64,000 bases of DNA from Pseudomonadota bacterium (GTDB lineage Bacteria; Pseudomonadota; Gammaproteobacteria; Xanthomonadales; Xanthomonadaceae): NCBI GenBank assembly GCA_018242485.1, contig JAFEBV010000013.1, forward strand, positions 1 to 64,000, read 5' to 3'. Shown piece by piece: positions 8,310-21,199 of the stretch (its first letter is position 1; each line of letters opens with the position of its first letter). A model generated the notes under the pieces. It saw only the letters and a program-made list of their open reading frames with translations, did no database searches and was not told the origin of the DNA. Position numbers and translations under genes: made by a program.

Positions 8310-9857
8310 TCAGGGGCCGGGTTCGGGGCCTTCGTGGATCAGTGGCGTGGCGTCGAGCTTGTCGCCGGCCAGTTCGGCATTGCCCGGCGCGAGCGCGCTG
8401 TTGCGGCGGGCGAAGGTGAAGTACACGATCAAGCCGAGTACCGCCCAGCTGCAGAAGAACTTGATGGTCGGGTTCCAGCCCAGGCTGAAGAACAACAACA
8501 CGCAGCCGGCCATCGCCAGCGGGCCGACCACCCACACCATCGGCGTGCGGAACGGGCGCGCGCGATCCGGCGCGGTCCGGCGCAGCACCATCACGCCCAG
8601 CGCGACCGCGAAGAACGCGAACAGAGTGCCGGCGTTGGAGATGTCGGCGAGGATGTCCACCGGGAACAGCGCGGCGAAGAAGGCCACGAAGATGCCCGTC
8701 GTCCATGTCACCACGTGCGGGGTGTGGTATTTCGGATGCACCTTGGCCATCGCCTTGGGCATCAAGCCGTCGCGCGCCATGGTGAACAGGATGCGGGTCT
8801 GCCCGAAGATCATCATCAGCACCACCGAGGGCAGGGCGATCATGGCAGCGGCGGCCACCGCGTCGCCGACCCCCGGCCAGCCGATCGAACGCAGAACGAA
8901 AGCCAGCGGCTCCTTGCTGCCAGCCAGCGCGCCGTTCGGTTGGGCGCCCATTGCACCCACCGCGGTGTACGCCACCAGCAGGTAGAACACCGTGCACACC
9001 GCCAGCGAGCCGATCAGGCCGATCGGGATATTGCGGTTGGGGTTGGTGGTTTCCTCCGAGGCGGTGGATACCGCATCGAAACCCACATAGGCGAAAAAGA
9101 TCGACGCCGCCGCGCCGAGCACGCCGCTGCCGGACAACGGCGTGCCCCAGCCGTTGGGCAGGAAGGGACTGAAATTCGCATGGTTCACGGCCGGGAAAGC
9201 CAGCACGATGAACGCAATGAGGGCGGCGATCTTCACCAGCACCAGCGCGGCGGTGAACTTGGCCGACTTGGATGTCCCGAGCACCAGCAACACCGTTACC
9301 AGCAGGGCCAGTGCGAAAGCGATCAGATTGAAGCCGCCCTGGTGGGCAACGCCATCGACCAGATGCACCACCTGCGTCTTGTCGGCCAAGGTTTCGGTGT
9401 AGAACGGCCCGGCGCTGAGGAAGCCGGGCAGGCCAAGTCCGTGATGGGCCAGAAACCCGTTCGTGTAGCCCGACCATCCCACCGCCACTGCGCCGCCGGC
9501 CACCGCGTATTCGAGGATCAACGCCCAGCCCACCATCCACGCGATCAACTCGCCGAGTACCGCGTACGAGTAGGTGTAGGCCGAACCCGACACCGGCACC
9601 ATCGCCGCGATCTCGGCATACACCAATGCGGTAAGTGCGCACACCGCGCCGGCGATGATGAAGCTGTACATCATGCCGGGGCCGGCCTTCTGCGCCGCCA
9701 CCGAGGTGAGCACGAAGATACCGGTGCCGATGACGGCGCCGATGCCGAGCATGGTCAGCGAGAACGCGCCAAGCTGGCGCTTGAGGCTGCGCTTTTCGGC
9801 GGTCGCCAGGATCAGGTCCAGCGGTTTGACGCGCATCAACGACATGTGCTTCCCCAT
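8310..9857 (-). CDS. APC-family amino acid permease
   Basis: A 515-residue inner-membrane transporter of the amino acid-polyamine-organocation superfamily, closest by eye to the YfnA/cationic amino-acid transporter group. The diagnostic first membrane helix reads GIGAVIGTGIFVLTSVAA, followed by about eleven more hydrophobic segments, with FAYVGFDAVSTASEETTNPN in the conserved region of helix 6. Substrate cannot be deduced. Alternative in-frame ATGs follow at 9845 and 9836; 9857 is the longest. A strong terminator follows the gene, so it is probably transcribed separately from the aldolase and mtnB. Confidence 0.9.
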   Translation of the reverse strand: MGKHMSLMRVKPLDLILATAEKRSLKRQLGAFSLTMLGIGAVIGTGIFVLTSVAAQKAGPGMMYSFIIAGAVCALTALVYAEIAAMVPVSGSAYTYSYAVLGELIAWMVGWALILEYAVAGGAVAVGWSGYTNGFLAHHGLGLPGFLSAGPFYTETLADKTQVVHLVDGVAHQGGFNLIAFALALLVTVLLVLGTSKSAKFTAALVLVKIAALIAFIVLAFPAVNHANFSPFLPNGWGTPLSGSGVLGAAASIFFAYVGFDAVSTASEETTNPNRNIPIGLIGSLAVCTVFYLLVAYTAVGAMGAQPNGALAGSKEPLAFVLRSIGWPGVGDAVAAAAMIALPSVVLMMIFGQTRILFTMARDGLMPKAMAKVHPKYHTPHVVTWTTGIFVAFFAALFPVDILADISNAGTLFAFFAVALGVMVLRRTAPDRARPFRTPMVWVVGPLAMAGCVLLFFSLGWNPTIKFFCSWAVLGLIVYFTFARRNSALAPGNAELAGDKLDATPLIHEGPEPGP

Positions 9858-10154
9858 GGCGACGGTGTGAAGGTTCGCGGCGCACCCCGCGCCGCGCAGC
9901 CGCCCGGTCGGGCAGACTGCGCGCTACCTTAGCCTGCGCCATCGCGCCTCACAAGCGGTATTGGGCAAGGGCAATCTGCATCGTTCCCTCGGCACCCACT
10001 GAGCGATGGAGAAATCGCCGCAGGGCATTCCGATTGCCTGACTCAACTGGACGTGGAGTTGCGGTCGCTTCGCTCGTTGCCGGCCGGATGTTCCGCACGA
10101 TCCAATTGCCGTGCATCGTCGTACACTTTACGCACGGTTCTGAGGAGGTTCCCG
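9858..10154. other. Intergenic region between divergent genes
   Basis: About 300 bp separating the permease (minus) from the dapB pair (plus). It should hold both promoters, but I see no convincing -35/-10 pair. A strong ribosome binding site (GAGGAGG) precedes 10155. Confidence 0.4.
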
Positions 10155-10418
10155 ATGCATCCGCTGTTGCAACAGATCATGGACTGGCTCGATCCGGACA
10201 CGCTGCGGTCGTCGGTCGGGCCGATGCGGGCAGCTCCGGAACTGACGCATGCCATGATCGGGCCGTATTGGCCGGCGTTGCTTGCGGCGCTGATCCAACC
10301 TGTGGGCACGCCGGGCGACGCCGCTGCCCTGCACCCGTCCGCACAGCAAGCGCCATCGCGGCCAGCCGGTTTGGCAGCCTCATTCGAATCGATGCTCGAT
10401 CGAATCGGATCGCAATGA
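10155..10418 (+). CDS. Small conserved-looking protein upstream of dapB
   Basis: An 87-residue protein starting MHPLLQQIMDWLDPDTL. A very good ribosome binding site (GAGGAGG, 7 nt upstream) supports the ATG at 10155 over longer in-frame starts. The N-terminal half is helical and amphipathic (IGPYWPALLAALIQP), faintly like the start of DUF937/YidB-type proteins; the C-terminal half is Ala/Ser/Pro rich. Its TGA overlaps the dapB ATG (ATGA), so the two are translationally coupled. Function unknown. Confidence 0.65.
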   Translation: MHPLLQQIMDWLDPDTLRSSVGPMRAAPELTHAMIGPYWPALLAALIQPVGTPGDAAALHPSAQQAPSRPAGLAASFESMLDRIGSQ

Positions 10419-11128
10419 CCCGCGCGCCCGTCCGCCTGTTGATCCATGGCGCATCCGGCAGAATGGGCCGTGCCGTGTTGCGACTGGCGGCCGCAGACGC
10501 GCGCGTGGCGGTAACCGGCGCGGTCAACCGCAGCGGGAACAAGGTCGATGGTGTGCGGGCATGGCCGGCGTCGCGGATCGCCGCGGCCTTGCCGTTCGAC
10601 GTATTGGTGGATTTTTCCCTGCCGGATGCCTTGGATGCGGCGCTGGAGCTGTGCCTGCAACGCGGTGCGGCGCTGGTGTGCGGCACGACGGGGTTGTCGT
10701 CATCGCAGCGTGAGGCCATGGTCGCGGCTGCCGAGTCGATCCCGATCCTGTACGCGGCCAATTTCAGCATCGGCGTGGCACTGTTGCACGAACTGGTGTC
10801 GCGCGCCGCGACGGCGGTGCCGGATTGGGATTGCCACATCGTCGAAACCCATCACGCGCAAAAGCGCGACGCACCCTCGGGAACGGCGTTGTCGCTGGGC
10901 GAAGCCATCGCCGGCGCGCGCGGATCGCCGCCGCAGTACCTGAGTCTGCGTGCGGGCGACGTGGTGGGCGAGCACCTCGTGCAATTCACCGGCCACGGCG
11001 AGCGGCTGGAGCTGATCCATCGCGCGACCGATCGCGAGATCTTCGCTCGCGGCGCGCTGGAGGCGGCGGTTCGCCTCGCGGGGCGTGGGCCGGGGATTTA
11101 TTCGCTGGGGAAACTGTTGCTGGGTTGA
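10415..11128 (+). CDS. dapB: 4-hydroxy-tetrahydrodipicolinate reductase
   Basis: A 237-residue DapB (EC 1.17.1.8), the NAD(P)H-dependent reductase of lysine and diaminopimelate synthesis. The Rossmann motif HGASGRMGRAVL is at the N-terminus, CGTTGLS in the middle, and the catalytic signature ETHHAQKRDAPSGTA (family consensus ExxHHxxKxDAPSGTA) follows. FARGALEAAVRLAGRGPGIY is the expected C-terminal region. The length is as expected for the shorter xanthomonad enzymes. It overlaps the upstream 87-residue gene by 4 nt. Confidence 0.96.
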   Translation: MTRAPVRLLIHGASGRMGRAVLRLAAADARVAVTGAVNRSGNKVDGVRAWPASRIAAALPFDVLVDFSLPDALDAALELCLQRGAALVCGTTGLSSSQREAMVAAAESIPILYAANFSIGVALLHELVSRAATAVPDWDCHIVETHHAQKRDAPSGTALSLGEAIAGARGSPPQYLSLRAGDVVGEHLVQFTGHGERLELIHRATDREIFARGALEAAVRLAGRGPGIYSLGKLLLG

Positions 11129-11201
11129 GTACGGCGGCCGATTCCATGGGCGGGTGCAGCCGGAGGTTTGCTGCATGGGATCTGCCAGCCATGATGAACC
11201 A

Positions 11202-11669
11202 TCAACGCTGTTTCGGCGGCGTGTACTCGCAGGTTGTGCCCGTCGGCGTGCCGCTGTACGTCGCATCCACCGTCATGGCATGCCCACTCATGTTCGATGT
11301 GCCGTGGGTTTTGCCGTGGTAGCCGCCAGCGCTCATGGTGAACGTGGCGTCGCCTTCGATGTGGCCGTGCTTGCCGTCGCAGGTGTAGTGATAGGTTGCG
11401 CCGCCGGCGGTCGGTTTGAATTCAGAAAAACTGCACTGGCGGTTGTCGCCGGAATGCGCGATCACGTCGCGCACGTCGATGTGCGACGGGGCGCATGCAT
11501 CGACACTGACGGTCGGTGTGTTCATCGACATCGGCGGGTCGGTCATCTGCACGTGGGTGCTGATGGTCGTGTGCATCATCACGCCGGGTTCGGCGAGTGC
11601 GACGGCAGGGAGGGCGAAGGCGGCAAGCAGGCTGGCGGAAAGAAAAACGCGGGCGGGGCGACGATGCAT
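11202..11669 (-). CDS. DUF3617-type secreted protein
   Basis: A 155-residue protein with a clear signal peptide (VFLSASLLAAFALPAVALA, cleavage before EPG). The mature part has the layout of DUF3617 proteins: an N-terminal 'PGVMMHTT' strand, two conserved Cys (CSFSEF, YTCDG), and a C-terminal Thr/Gly-rich strand ending in CEY. Function of the family is unknown; it is common in Xanthomonadales. The ATG at 11667-11669 is preferred over upstream starts because it starts the signal peptide. It is convergent with dapB. Confidence 0.75.
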   Translation of the reverse strand: MHRRPARVFLSASLLAAFALPAVALAEPGVMMHTTISTHVQMTDPPMSMNTPTVSVDACAPSHIDVRDVIAHSGDNRQCSFSEFKPTAGGATYHYTCDGKHGHIEGDATFTMSAGGYHGKTHGTSNMSGHAMTVDATYSGTPTGTTCEYTPPKQR

Positions 11670-11736
11670 GGCGGATTCCAGCAGGAGGTCGAGTCGGATT
11701 GTCCGCTGCCGCAGGGTCATCGACAAGCGCCCGGCC

Positions 11737-12462
11737 TCAATCCACATGCGCAGCACTGTCATCGCGCCCGGCTCCGAAGCGTTTGTCCAGCGAGCCCAGG
11801 ATGCGCTTGAACCAGTGCGTCACGCGGCCACGCTGCTGCTTGCGCTGCAGCTCCTCGGCATTGGTCAGCCAGGCGATCTGGATGACCTTGCGCTCACCCT
11901 CGTGCGGCAGATGGCCGTGGAAGGAATGATCGGCTCGGCGAAAAGCCGCGAAGTTGCCGTAAACCGGCTGCAACTCAGGTGCAACGAGGGCGTCGATGTC
12001 GTCGATGCGTTCGAGAAATCGCAGGCAGCCGGCGCTGCCGTGCGGCCAGTCGCTTTCCAGATACACCAGCGCGGTGACGACCTTGGAGCGACTGTCGGTA
12101 TGGATCGTGCCGTGGCGGCGATGCAGGCGTGAGCAGAGTGTGACCAGCGCCGGCAGTTTCGACATGTCCGGTACGCCGAGCCGATCGCCCAGCGCATCGG
12201 CAAAATTCGGAGCTGTCACTTCCGCGATCAAGCGGTTGATGCTCGATCCGCAATCCTCGGACTGGTGCGGAAAAAAGCCGGCTTGCCGGTAGCGCGGAAA
12301 GTCGCGTTGCAAGGCCTCGCGCGCATCGATGCGAAGCATGCCGGTCGCGGCGAGAAAGGCAAAAGGTTCGCGGCGCACGACCATGGTCGAGTCTTCCAGC
12401 CCGCGCAGCAAGGGCGGCTCGGTGGAATCGGCAGGAACAACGCTGGCTGTATCCGTCATCAT
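11737..12462 (-). CDS. 2-oxoglutarate/Fe(II)-dependent dioxygenase (prolyl-hydroxylase-like)
   Basis: A 241-residue protein with the iron-binding facial triad of the 2OG-Fe(II) oxygenase superfamily: HTD in [12 protein letters not shown], then a distal His in SFHGHLPH, and the 2OG-binding Arg in [10 protein letters not shown] about ten residues later. LVYLE and the LRF core strand are typical of P4H-like members. The C-terminus is basic ([15 protein letters not shown]). The substrate is unknown. Start MMTDTAS (12462, alternative 12459) is chosen because longer frames run through the carA leader. It is divergent from carA. Confidence 0.75.
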   Translation of the reverse strand: MMTDTASVVPADSTEPPLLRGLEDSTMVVRREPFAFLAATGMLRIDAREALQRDFPRYRQAGFFPHQSEDCGSSINRLIAEVTAPNFADALGDRLGVPDMSKLPALVTLCSRLHRRHGTIHTDSRSKVVTALVYLESDWPHGSAGCLRFLERIDDIDALVAPELQPVYGNFAAFRRADHSFHGHLPHEGERKVIQIAWLTNAEELQRKQQRGRVTHWFKRILGSLDKRFGAGRDDSAAHVD

Positions 12463-12507
12463 GTGCGGAATTGTACGGCTCGCCGTGCCGCGCATCGGCA
12501 GCTCGCG

Positions 12508-12537
12508 TTGGACAGCCGCGTTGCTGGCGTTTACAAT
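12508..12537 (+). promoter_or_regulatory. Candidate sigma-70 promoter of carAB
   Basis: TTGGAC at 12508-12513 and TACAAT at 12532-12537, separated by 18 bp, lie 103 bp upstream of the carA GTG. A GC-rich inverted repeat (GCGCCGCCCGCGGCGC) in the leader near 12606-12621 could be regulatory. Assigned by pattern only. Confidence 0.45.
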
Positions 12538-12640
12538 TTCGCCTCGCCCCGATCCCTTCCTTTCGACGCCGTTGATGACGCGCCGGACGAGAAGCCCTGT
12601 ACCTTGCGCCGCCCGCGGCGCACCCCACCAAGGCGAAAAC

Positions 12641-13798
12641 GTGACCCGAACCGGATTTCTTGCGCTCGAAGACGGCAGCGTATTCGAGGGCTTCGCCGTG
12701 GGCGCCGACGGCCACAGCGTCGGCGAGGTGGTGTTCAACACATCGATGACCGGGTATCAGGAAATCCTCACCGATCCGTCCTACGCGCGCCAACTGGTGA
12801 CGCTGACCTATCCGCACGTCGGCAACACCGGCTGCACCGACGAGGACGACGAGGCGGGCCGCGTGTGGGCGGCCGGCCTGATCGTGCGCGATGTGCCGCG
12901 CCGGCCGAGCAACTGGCGCAGCCAAGTCGCGCTGCCCGATTGGCTGGCCGCGCGCGGCGTGGTCGCGCTGGCCGGCATCGACACCCGCAAGCTCACCCGC
13001 TTGCTGCGCAGCGGCGGCGCGCAGAACGGCTGCCTCGTCGGCGGTACGACTATCGACCACGAACACGCGATCGAACTGGCGCGCAAGTTCCCCGGCTTGA
13101 ACGACATGGACTTGGCGAAAGAGGTCTGCACAAGCCAGCCGTATGCGTGGACGCAAGGCTCACTGGATCTGGATCGCGGCGGCTTCGCGCAGATCCCGCC
13201 GCGCTTCCACGTGGTGGCCTACGACTTCGGCGTGAAGCGCAACATCCTGCGCCTGCTCGCCGACCGCGGCTGCCGCATCACCGTGGTGCCGGCACAGACC
13301 AGCGCCGCACAGGCGCTGGCGCTGCAACCCGACGGCATCTTCCTGTCCAACGGCCCCGGCGACCCGGCGCCGTGCGATTACGCCGTCGCCGCGATCCGCG
13401 AGTTCCTCGGCCGCAGGATCCCGCTGTACGGCATCTGCCTCGGCCACCAGTTGCTGGCGCTGGCCATCGGCGCGCGCACGCTGAAGATGAAATTCGGCCA
13501 CCACGGCGGCAATCACCCGGTGCAGGAACTGGCGACCAAGCGCGTGCTGATCACCGCGCAGAACCACGGCTTCGCGGTGGACGAGGCGACCTTGCCGGCG
13601 AATGCGCGCGTCACCCATCGCTCGTTGTTCGATGGCAGCAATCAGGGCATTGAATTGACCGACGCGCCAGCGTTCTCGTTCCAGGGTCATCCGGAAGCGA
13701 GTCCGGGGCCGCACGATATTGGTGGATTGTTCGATCGGTTCGTGGCAGCGATGCGGGACTCGGGACTCGGGACTCGGGACTCGGGACGTACGCTGTGA
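12641..13798 (+). CDS. carA: Carbamoyl-phosphate synthase small subunit
   Basis: A 385-residue glutaminase subunit (EC 6.3.5.5) supplying ammonia to CarB for arginine and pyrimidine synthesis. The class I amidotransferase triad is visible: Cys266 in [10 protein letters not shown], His350 and Glu352 in [11 protein letters not shown]. The N-terminal CPSase domain has [17 protein letters not shown]. The GTG at 12641 is preferred: it matches the family N-terminus ([14 protein letters not shown]) and follows AAGGCGAAAA. The C-terminal 14 residues ([13 protein letters not shown]) are encoded by a heptamer repeat and are not part of the normal protein. The stop overlaps the GTG of the four-helix-bundle gene. 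Confidence 0.96.
   Translation: MTRTGFLALEDGSVFEGFAVGADGHSVGEVVFNTSMTGYQEILTDPSYARQLVTLTYPHVGNTGCTDEDDEAGRVWAAGLIVRDVPRRPSNWRSQVALPDWLAARGVVALAGIDTRKLTRLLRSGGAQNGCLVGGTTIDHEHAIELARKFPGLNDMDLAKEVCTSQPYAWTQGSLDLDRGGFAQIPPRFHVVAYDFGVKRNILRLLADRGCRITVVPAQTSAAQALALQPDGIFLSNGPGDPAPCDYAVAAIREFLGRRIPLYGICLGHQLLALAIGARTLKMKFGHHGGNHPVQELATKRVLITAQNHGFAVDEATLPANARVTHRSLFDGSNQGIELTDAPAFSFQGHPEASPGPHDIGGLFDRFVAAMRDSGLGTRDSGRTL
13755..13787 (+). repeat. Heptamer array (GGGACTC), left arm of element in carAB
   Basis: Four and two-thirds tandem copies of GGGACTC inside the 3' end of carA. The inverted arm is at 14164-14191. The array is translated in frame as the tail of CarA. Confidence 0.9.
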
Positions 13799-14199
13799 GC
13801 GCCGCGCATTTTCGGGAGTTGGATGTCTGGCGGCTGGCTATGGCCTTGGCAAAGCGCGTGTACGAATTCACGGCAAGCTTTCCCAAGGAACACCGCTTCG
13901 GCCTTGCTTCGCAGTTGCAGCGTGCGGCGGTATCGATTCCCTCCAACATCGCCGAGGGAAATGCCCGGGCATCGACGAAGGACTATGCGCGTTTCGTTTC
14001 GATGGCGCTGGGCTCGTCGGCGGAACTTCAAACACAATTGCTGCTCGCACGGGAATTGGCGATGGGTGAGGATGCCGTACGGGGCGACGCGATGGACATG
14101 TACGAACGCACCGGACAGATGCTCCAGCGACTGCATCAATCACTCGCACGCCGGATTCAATCCGAGTCCCGAGTCCCGAGCCCCGAGTCCCGGATCTAA
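13795..14199 (+). CDS. Four-helix bundle protein (23S rRNA IVP family) between carA and carB
   Basis: A 134-residue protein of the four-helix-bundle family first known from intervening sequences in 23S rRNA genes. The typical signature is plain: [20 protein letters not shown], then [21 protein letters not shown] and [14 protein letters not shown]. Function is unknown. The GTG at 13795 overlaps the carA TGA, and the TAA ends 2 nt before the carB ATG, so the gene is inserted without breaking coupling. Its last eleven residues ([11 protein letters not shown]) come from the right heptamer array. Together with the inverted arrays it looks like a mobile unit. Confidence 0.88.
   Translation: MSAAHFRELDVWRLAMALAKRVYEFTASFPKEHRFGLASQLQRAAVSIPSNIAEGNARASTKDYARFVSMALGSSAELQTQLLLARELAMGEDAVRGDAMDMYERTGQMLQRLHQSLARRIQSESRVPSPESRI
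14164..14191 (-). repeat. Heptamer array (GAGTCCC), right arm of element in carAB
   Basis: Four tandem heptamers, GAGTCCC, GAGTCCC, GAGCCCC, GAGTCCC: the inverted complement of the array at 13755-13787. It lies 10 nt before the carB start. Confidence 0.9.
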
Positions 14200-14201
14200 C
14201 C

Positions 14202-17450
<3,249 letters not shown>

Positions 17451-17687
17451 AACGGATGTTGTCCGCGCACGATGCAAAAGACGCGAATGTGGCAGCAAGG
17501 ACTCGCTGGGCAGGCATGCGTCGTGCCTGAGCTCACCGGCTCCATGCCGGTGTGTGGATGACGGCGCTTTCACGCAAACGCGGCGACTGGCATTCTCCAC
17601 GGTTGCTGCGCGAGAATCCTCCATACGACGCGTTCATGTCCGGCGCGTCGTTTTGAATCAACCTTTTCATCCTATTGATACATCGTC
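17451..17687. other. Non-coding carB-greA gap with hairpins
   Basis: No credible gene. It holds a hairpin at 17534-17552 (CACCGGC, loop TCCAT, GCCGGTG) and a terminator-like stem at 17625-17651 (ACGACGCG pairing with CGCGTCGT, followed by TTTT), which could end the carAB transcript. The CTCCATG loop recurs in other intergenic hairpins of this window. Confidence 0.5.
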
Positions 17688-18164
17688 ATGCCGATACCGT
17701 TGACCACCCAGGGTGCCGACCGCCTGCGCACCGAACTCGAACGTCTCAAGTCGGTCGATCGCCCGCGCGTGATCGCCGCCATCGCCGAGGCACGCGCGCA
17801 CGGCGACCTGAGCGAGAACGCCGAATACCATGCAGCGCGCGAACAGCAGAGTTTTCTCGAAGGCCGCATCAAGGAGCTTGAAAGCGCGCTGAGCAACGCC
17901 CAGCTGATCGATGTGGCGAGCGTGAATGCCGGTTCTCGCGTGGTGTTCGGCGCCACGGTCGAACTGGCCGACGTGGAAAGCGACGAGCACCGCCGTTATC
18001 AGATCGTCGGCGACCTCGAAGCCGACATCAAGCAAGGGTTGATCTCGGTGTCGTCGCCGATCGCGCGCGCCCTGATCGGGCGGAATGAGGGCGATACCGT
18101 CGTCATCAACGCGCCGGCCGGGCAGCGCGAATTTGAAATCGTCGGGGTGCGGTACGAAGGGTGA
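17688..18164 (+). CDS. greA: Transcription elongation factor GreA
   Basis: A 158-residue GreA. The N-terminal coiled-coil carries the acidic tip ([16 protein letters not shown]) that enters the RNA polymerase secondary channel and stimulates cleavage of backtracked transcripts. The C-terminal FKBP-like domain ends with [17 protein letters not shown] and the expected [12 protein letters not shown]. Length is standard. Gene order carB-greA matches Xanthomonas. Confidence 0.97.
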   Translation: MPIPLTTQGADRLRTELERLKSVDRPRVIAAIAEARAHGDLSENAEYHAAREQQSFLEGRIKELESALSNAQLIDVASVNAGSRVVFGATVELADVESDEHRRYQIVGDLEADIKQGLISVSSPIARALIGRNEGDTVVINAPAGQREFEIVGVRYEG

Positions 18165-18206
18165 CGCCGGCTTGCCCGTCATGAATTCGTGCCGCGAGCG
18201 CAAGCC

Positions 18207-19139
18207 ATGCCGCGACTGACGTTGTTGTTGCCGGCGCGCGACCGTTTCCGCGATGCGTCGTTGCCGAAGGCAATGGGCCAACGGCTGGCGCGCGCCGACA
18301 CCGTGGCGTGCGAAGCGGGCGCCAAGGCGCAACTCCAGCGCCATCTGCAGGCGATCCCCGCGCACATGCCGACGGCGGCCATCACCCGCCACCTTGATGC
18401 GCCCGGTGCCGAGCAACAGGCTTGGCTGCGCGCCGATCCGGCGTACGTGCAGATCGACATCAACGGTGGGCGTTTGCTGGCCTGCGGCGAGATGGGCTTG
18501 ACCGCGCAGGAGGCCGAAGCATTCGTCGCATCCTTGCGGACCCTGTTTGGAGACGAGGGTTTCCCGATCAATGCACTGACACCTTCGCGCTGGTATCTGA
18601 TGTTGCCGCGCGAGTCGAAATTTCCGGCATTCGATCCTCCCGAGGACGTGCTCGGCGACGATCTGGTTCCGCACCTCCCACAGGGCGATGCCGGCCGGCG
18701 CTGGCGGCGGTTGCTCAACGAGGCGCAGATCCTCCTGCACAACCACCCCTTGAACGAAAATCGCATCGCGCAGGGCAAGCTGCCGGTGAACTCGTTGTGG
18801 TTCTGGGGCGGCGGGGTGCTGCCTGATTTCGTGCGTGTGCAGGCGCGCGTGTTCAGCGACGACGTGCTGGTGCATGGTTTGCTGAAGATCGCGCAGGCGC
18901 CTTCCGCGTCGACGCCGACGCGTTTCGACGCATCGCTGCGCGATGGCGACGCCGTGGTGGATCTGCGCGACCTGCGCGATGTGGCGGCGCTGGCACGCGA
19001 TTGGGTAATCCCAGCGGCGACATCGATGCGCGGCAAAGACGAAATCGCGCTGGATTTTGCCGACGGTGAGACGTTCGTACTGCGCCGTTCACAGCGCTGG
19101 CGTTTTTGGCGCAAGCCGCTGCGAGCGCTCGCCGGGTGA
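18207..19139 (+). CDS. rpfE: RpfE-type regulatory protein
   Basis: A 310-residue protein of the RpfE type, often labelled phosphoglycerate-mutase-like, found in xanthomonads next to recJ within the extended rpf region. Visible features: LTLLLPARDRF at the start, the central LTPSRWYLML, a conserved NEAQILLHNHPLNENR, and LPVNSLWFWGGG, which is shared with that family. Molecular function is not established; in Xanthomonas the gene lies in the pathogenicity-factor cluster. The ATG at 18207 starts the conserved part; a GTG at 18189 would add six residues. Its TGA overlaps the recJ GTG. Confidence 0.8.
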   Translation: MPRLTLLLPARDRFRDASLPKAMGQRLARADTVACEAGAKAQLQRHLQAIPAHMPTAAITRHLDAPGAEQQAWLRADPAYVQIDINGGRLLACGEMGLTAQEAEAFVASLRTLFGDEGFPINALTPSRWYLMLPRESKFPAFDPPEDVLGDDLVPHLPQGDAGRRWRRLLNEAQILLHNHPLNENRIAQGKLPVNSLWFWGGGVLPDFVRVQARVFSDDVLVHGLLKIAQAPSASTPTRFDASLRDGDAVVDLRDLRDVAALARDWVIPAATSMRGKDEIALDFADGETFVLRRSQRWRFWRKPLRALAG

Positions 19140-20818
19140 ACGCCATCCGCCGCATCGTTCGTCGCGAGCCTGTCGAAGGCGGCGAAGCATGGCCCGTGTC
19201 GTGGTCGCCGTTGTTGCAACGTATCCATGCCGCACGCGGCAGCGTTGATGCGCGCTCTGCGATGCCACGGTTGGCCGACTTGCTGCCGCCCGCCGGACTC
19301 AAGGGCATCGATGCAGCAGTCGAATTACTTTGTGCTGCCATCACGCGCGATGCGCGCATTCTCGTGGTCGGAGATTTCGATTGCGATGGTGCCACGGGTT
19401 GTGCCGTCGGCGTGCGTGGACTGCGTCTGCTTGGTGCGCGTTGCGTTTTGCACGCGGTGCCCAATCGCGTCGTCCACGGCTACGGTCTGACGCCCGGTCT
19501 GGTGGAGGAACTGGCGGAGCAGCAGCCGGATGTGATCGTCACGGTCGATCACGGCATCGCCTGCCATGCCGGCATCGCGGCGGCGAAGGCACGTGGCTGG
19601 CAAGTGCTGGTCACCGATCATCACCTGCCCGGACTGAAACTGCCGCCGGCCGATGCCATCGTCAATCCCAATCAGCCCGGCGATGGTTTTGCCAGCAAAT
19701 CACTGGCTGGCGTGGGCGTGATCTTCTACCTGCTCGTCGCGCTGCGCGCACGCTTGGGGGTTCAAGCCGACCTCGCCAGCCTGCTCGATCTGGTGGCGGT
19801 GGGCACGGTGGCCGACATGGTGGCGCTGGATGCCAACAACCGTGCTCTGGTCGGTGCCGGCCTGCGCCGCCTGCGAGCGGGGCAGGGCTGTGCCGGTTTG
19901 CAGGCCTTGATCGACGTCTCCGGTCGTCGTATGCAAACCCTGACCACCGCCGACATCGGTTTCGCCATCGGTCCACGCATCAATGCCGCAGGCCGGCTGG
20001 AGGACATGGGTATCGGCATCGCCTGCTTGCTCAGCGACGATGCGGCGCAGGCGCGCGAACTTGCGGCGATCTTGCACGACATCAACCAGCAGCGGCGCGG
20101 CGTGCAAACCGACATGCAGCAGATGGCCGAGGCGCAACTCGACGACATCGATCCATCGCAGGGTGCTTGCCTGTTCGATGTGGAATGGCATCCCGGCGTG
20201 GTGGGTCTGGTGGCGTCGAAGGTGAAAGAGCGACTGCATCGCCCGGCCATCGCATTCGCGCCTGCCGAGCCCGGCAGTGACATGCTGCGCGGATCGGCAC
20301 GATCCATTCCCGGCTTCCACGTCCGCGATGCGCTGGCGCTGGTGGATGCGCGCCATCCGGGCTTGATCCCACGCTTCGGCGGCCACGCGATGGCGGCGGG
20401 ATTGAGCTTGCCGCTGGCCCATCTGCCGGTCTTCCGCGATGCCTTCGCGAACGTGGTGCGTGAGTGGCTCTCTTCGGCGATGCTGGAAGACGTGATCTGC
20501 AGCGATGGCGAACTGACTGACAGCGAGTTCTCCATCGACACCGCGATCGCCCTGCGCGACGGCGGCGATTGGGGGCAGGGCTATTCCGAGCCGATTTTCG
20601 ACGGCATCTTCGACGTGCTGTCTTGGCGGCGCATCGGCAACGGCCATCTGAAACTGGAGCTTGGCAGCGGCGCGATGAGACTCAACGCCATCCATTTCAA
20701 CGGCTGGGATGGCAACGAACCTCGATCACGCCAGCGCATCGCTTACCGGCTCGTCCCCGATGACTGGCGCGGAAGCGATGCGGTGCAGTTGCAAGTGATC
20801 CATCGCGAAGTGGTGTAA
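19136..20818 (+). CDS. recJ: Single-stranded-DNA-specific exonuclease RecJ
   Basis: A 560-residue RecJ, the 5'-3' ssDNA exonuclease of recombination and mismatch repair, of the DHH phosphoesterase superfamily. Motifs in order: VVGDFDCDGATG (motif I), VTVDHGIA, VTDHHLPG (the DHH of motif III), and the DHHA1 glycine-rich GGHAMAAGLSLP near residue 420. The GTG at 19136 overlaps the stop of rpfE, a common coupling; a TTG further upstream in frame is less likely. Length is in the normal range. Confidence 0.95.
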   Translation: MNAIRRIVRREPVEGGEAWPVSWSPLLQRIHAARGSVDARSAMPRLADLLPPAGLKGIDAAVELLCAAITRDARILVVGDFDCDGATGCAVGVRGLRLLGARCVLHAVPNRVVHGYGLTPGLVEELAEQQPDVIVTVDHGIACHAGIAAAKARGWQVLVTDHHLPGLKLPPADAIVNPNQPGDGFASKSLAGVGVIFYLLVALRARLGVQADLASLLDLVAVGTVADMVALDANNRALVGAGLRRLRAGQGCAGLQALIDVSGRRMQTLTTADIGFAIGPRINAAGRLEDMGIGIACLLSDDAAQARELAAILHDINQQRRGVQTDMQQMAEAQLDDIDPSQGACLFDVEWHPGVVGLVASKVKERLHRPAIAFAPAEPGSDMLRGSARSIPGFHVRDALALVDARHPGLIPRFGGHAMAAGLSLPLAHLPVFRDAFANVVREWLSSAMLEDVICSDGELTDSEFSIDTAIALRDGGDWGQGYSEPIFDGIFDVLSWRRIGNGHLKLELGSGAMRLNAIHFNGWDGNEPRSRQRIAYRLVPDDWRGSDAVQLQVIHREVV

Positions 20819-20861
20819 CCGCGGTCTGGCACAAGCTGCACGCATCGCGACGCATGCGGCC

Positions 20862-21083
20862 TCAGTCTTCGATCTTCGCCAACACCTCGCCGTAGTGCGC
20901 GGCGACGTGGTCGGTCTTGTCGCTGCGGATTTCGTACTGCGGCCGCTGCGGGCTGGCGCGATGCGTATGCCCCTTGTAGTCGAAGTCTGCGATGTGGATG
21001 CGCACGATGCGCCCGCTGACGAAGCCTGCTTCCGAGTTCCAGCGCACGTGGTCGCCAACCTGAAAGGAATTTTCCGTCGTCAT
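20862..21083 (-). CDS. DUF2945 small TUDOR-like protein
   Basis: A 73-residue protein with the signature of DUF2945 (hypervirulence-associated TUDOR domain): VGDHVRWNSEAGFVSGRI at the N-terminus, then GHTHRASPQRPQYEIRSDKT, and a C-terminal HYGEVLAKI. Proteins of this family are small single-domain beta-barrels of unknown function. The gene lies alone on the minus strand between recJ and prfB. Confidence 0.85.
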   Translation of the reverse strand: MTTENSFQVGDHVRWNSEAGFVSGRIVRIHIADFDYKGHTHRASPQRPQYEIRSDKTDHVAAHYGEVLAKIED

Positions 21084-21199
21084 GTCGTTGCCTCATGGCG
21101 CATTCGACACGATCAGTATGCTCGCGTCCGTCTTTCGATGACGGCGCTCGGGTCGATCGCTACAATAGCCAGCCGCATTGCATCCACATCCAGGTTCCC

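Noticed and set aside
13755..14191. CRISPR array or diversity-generating retroelement (the four-helix-bundle protein recalls Avd)
   Set aside because: The repeats are contiguous heptamers without spacers, and there is no reverse transcriptase or template/variable repeat pair in the window.
18189..18206. GTG at 18189 as the start of the RpfE-type gene
   Set aside because: Adds only MPRAQA before a good ATG that begins the conserved sequence; kept as alternative.
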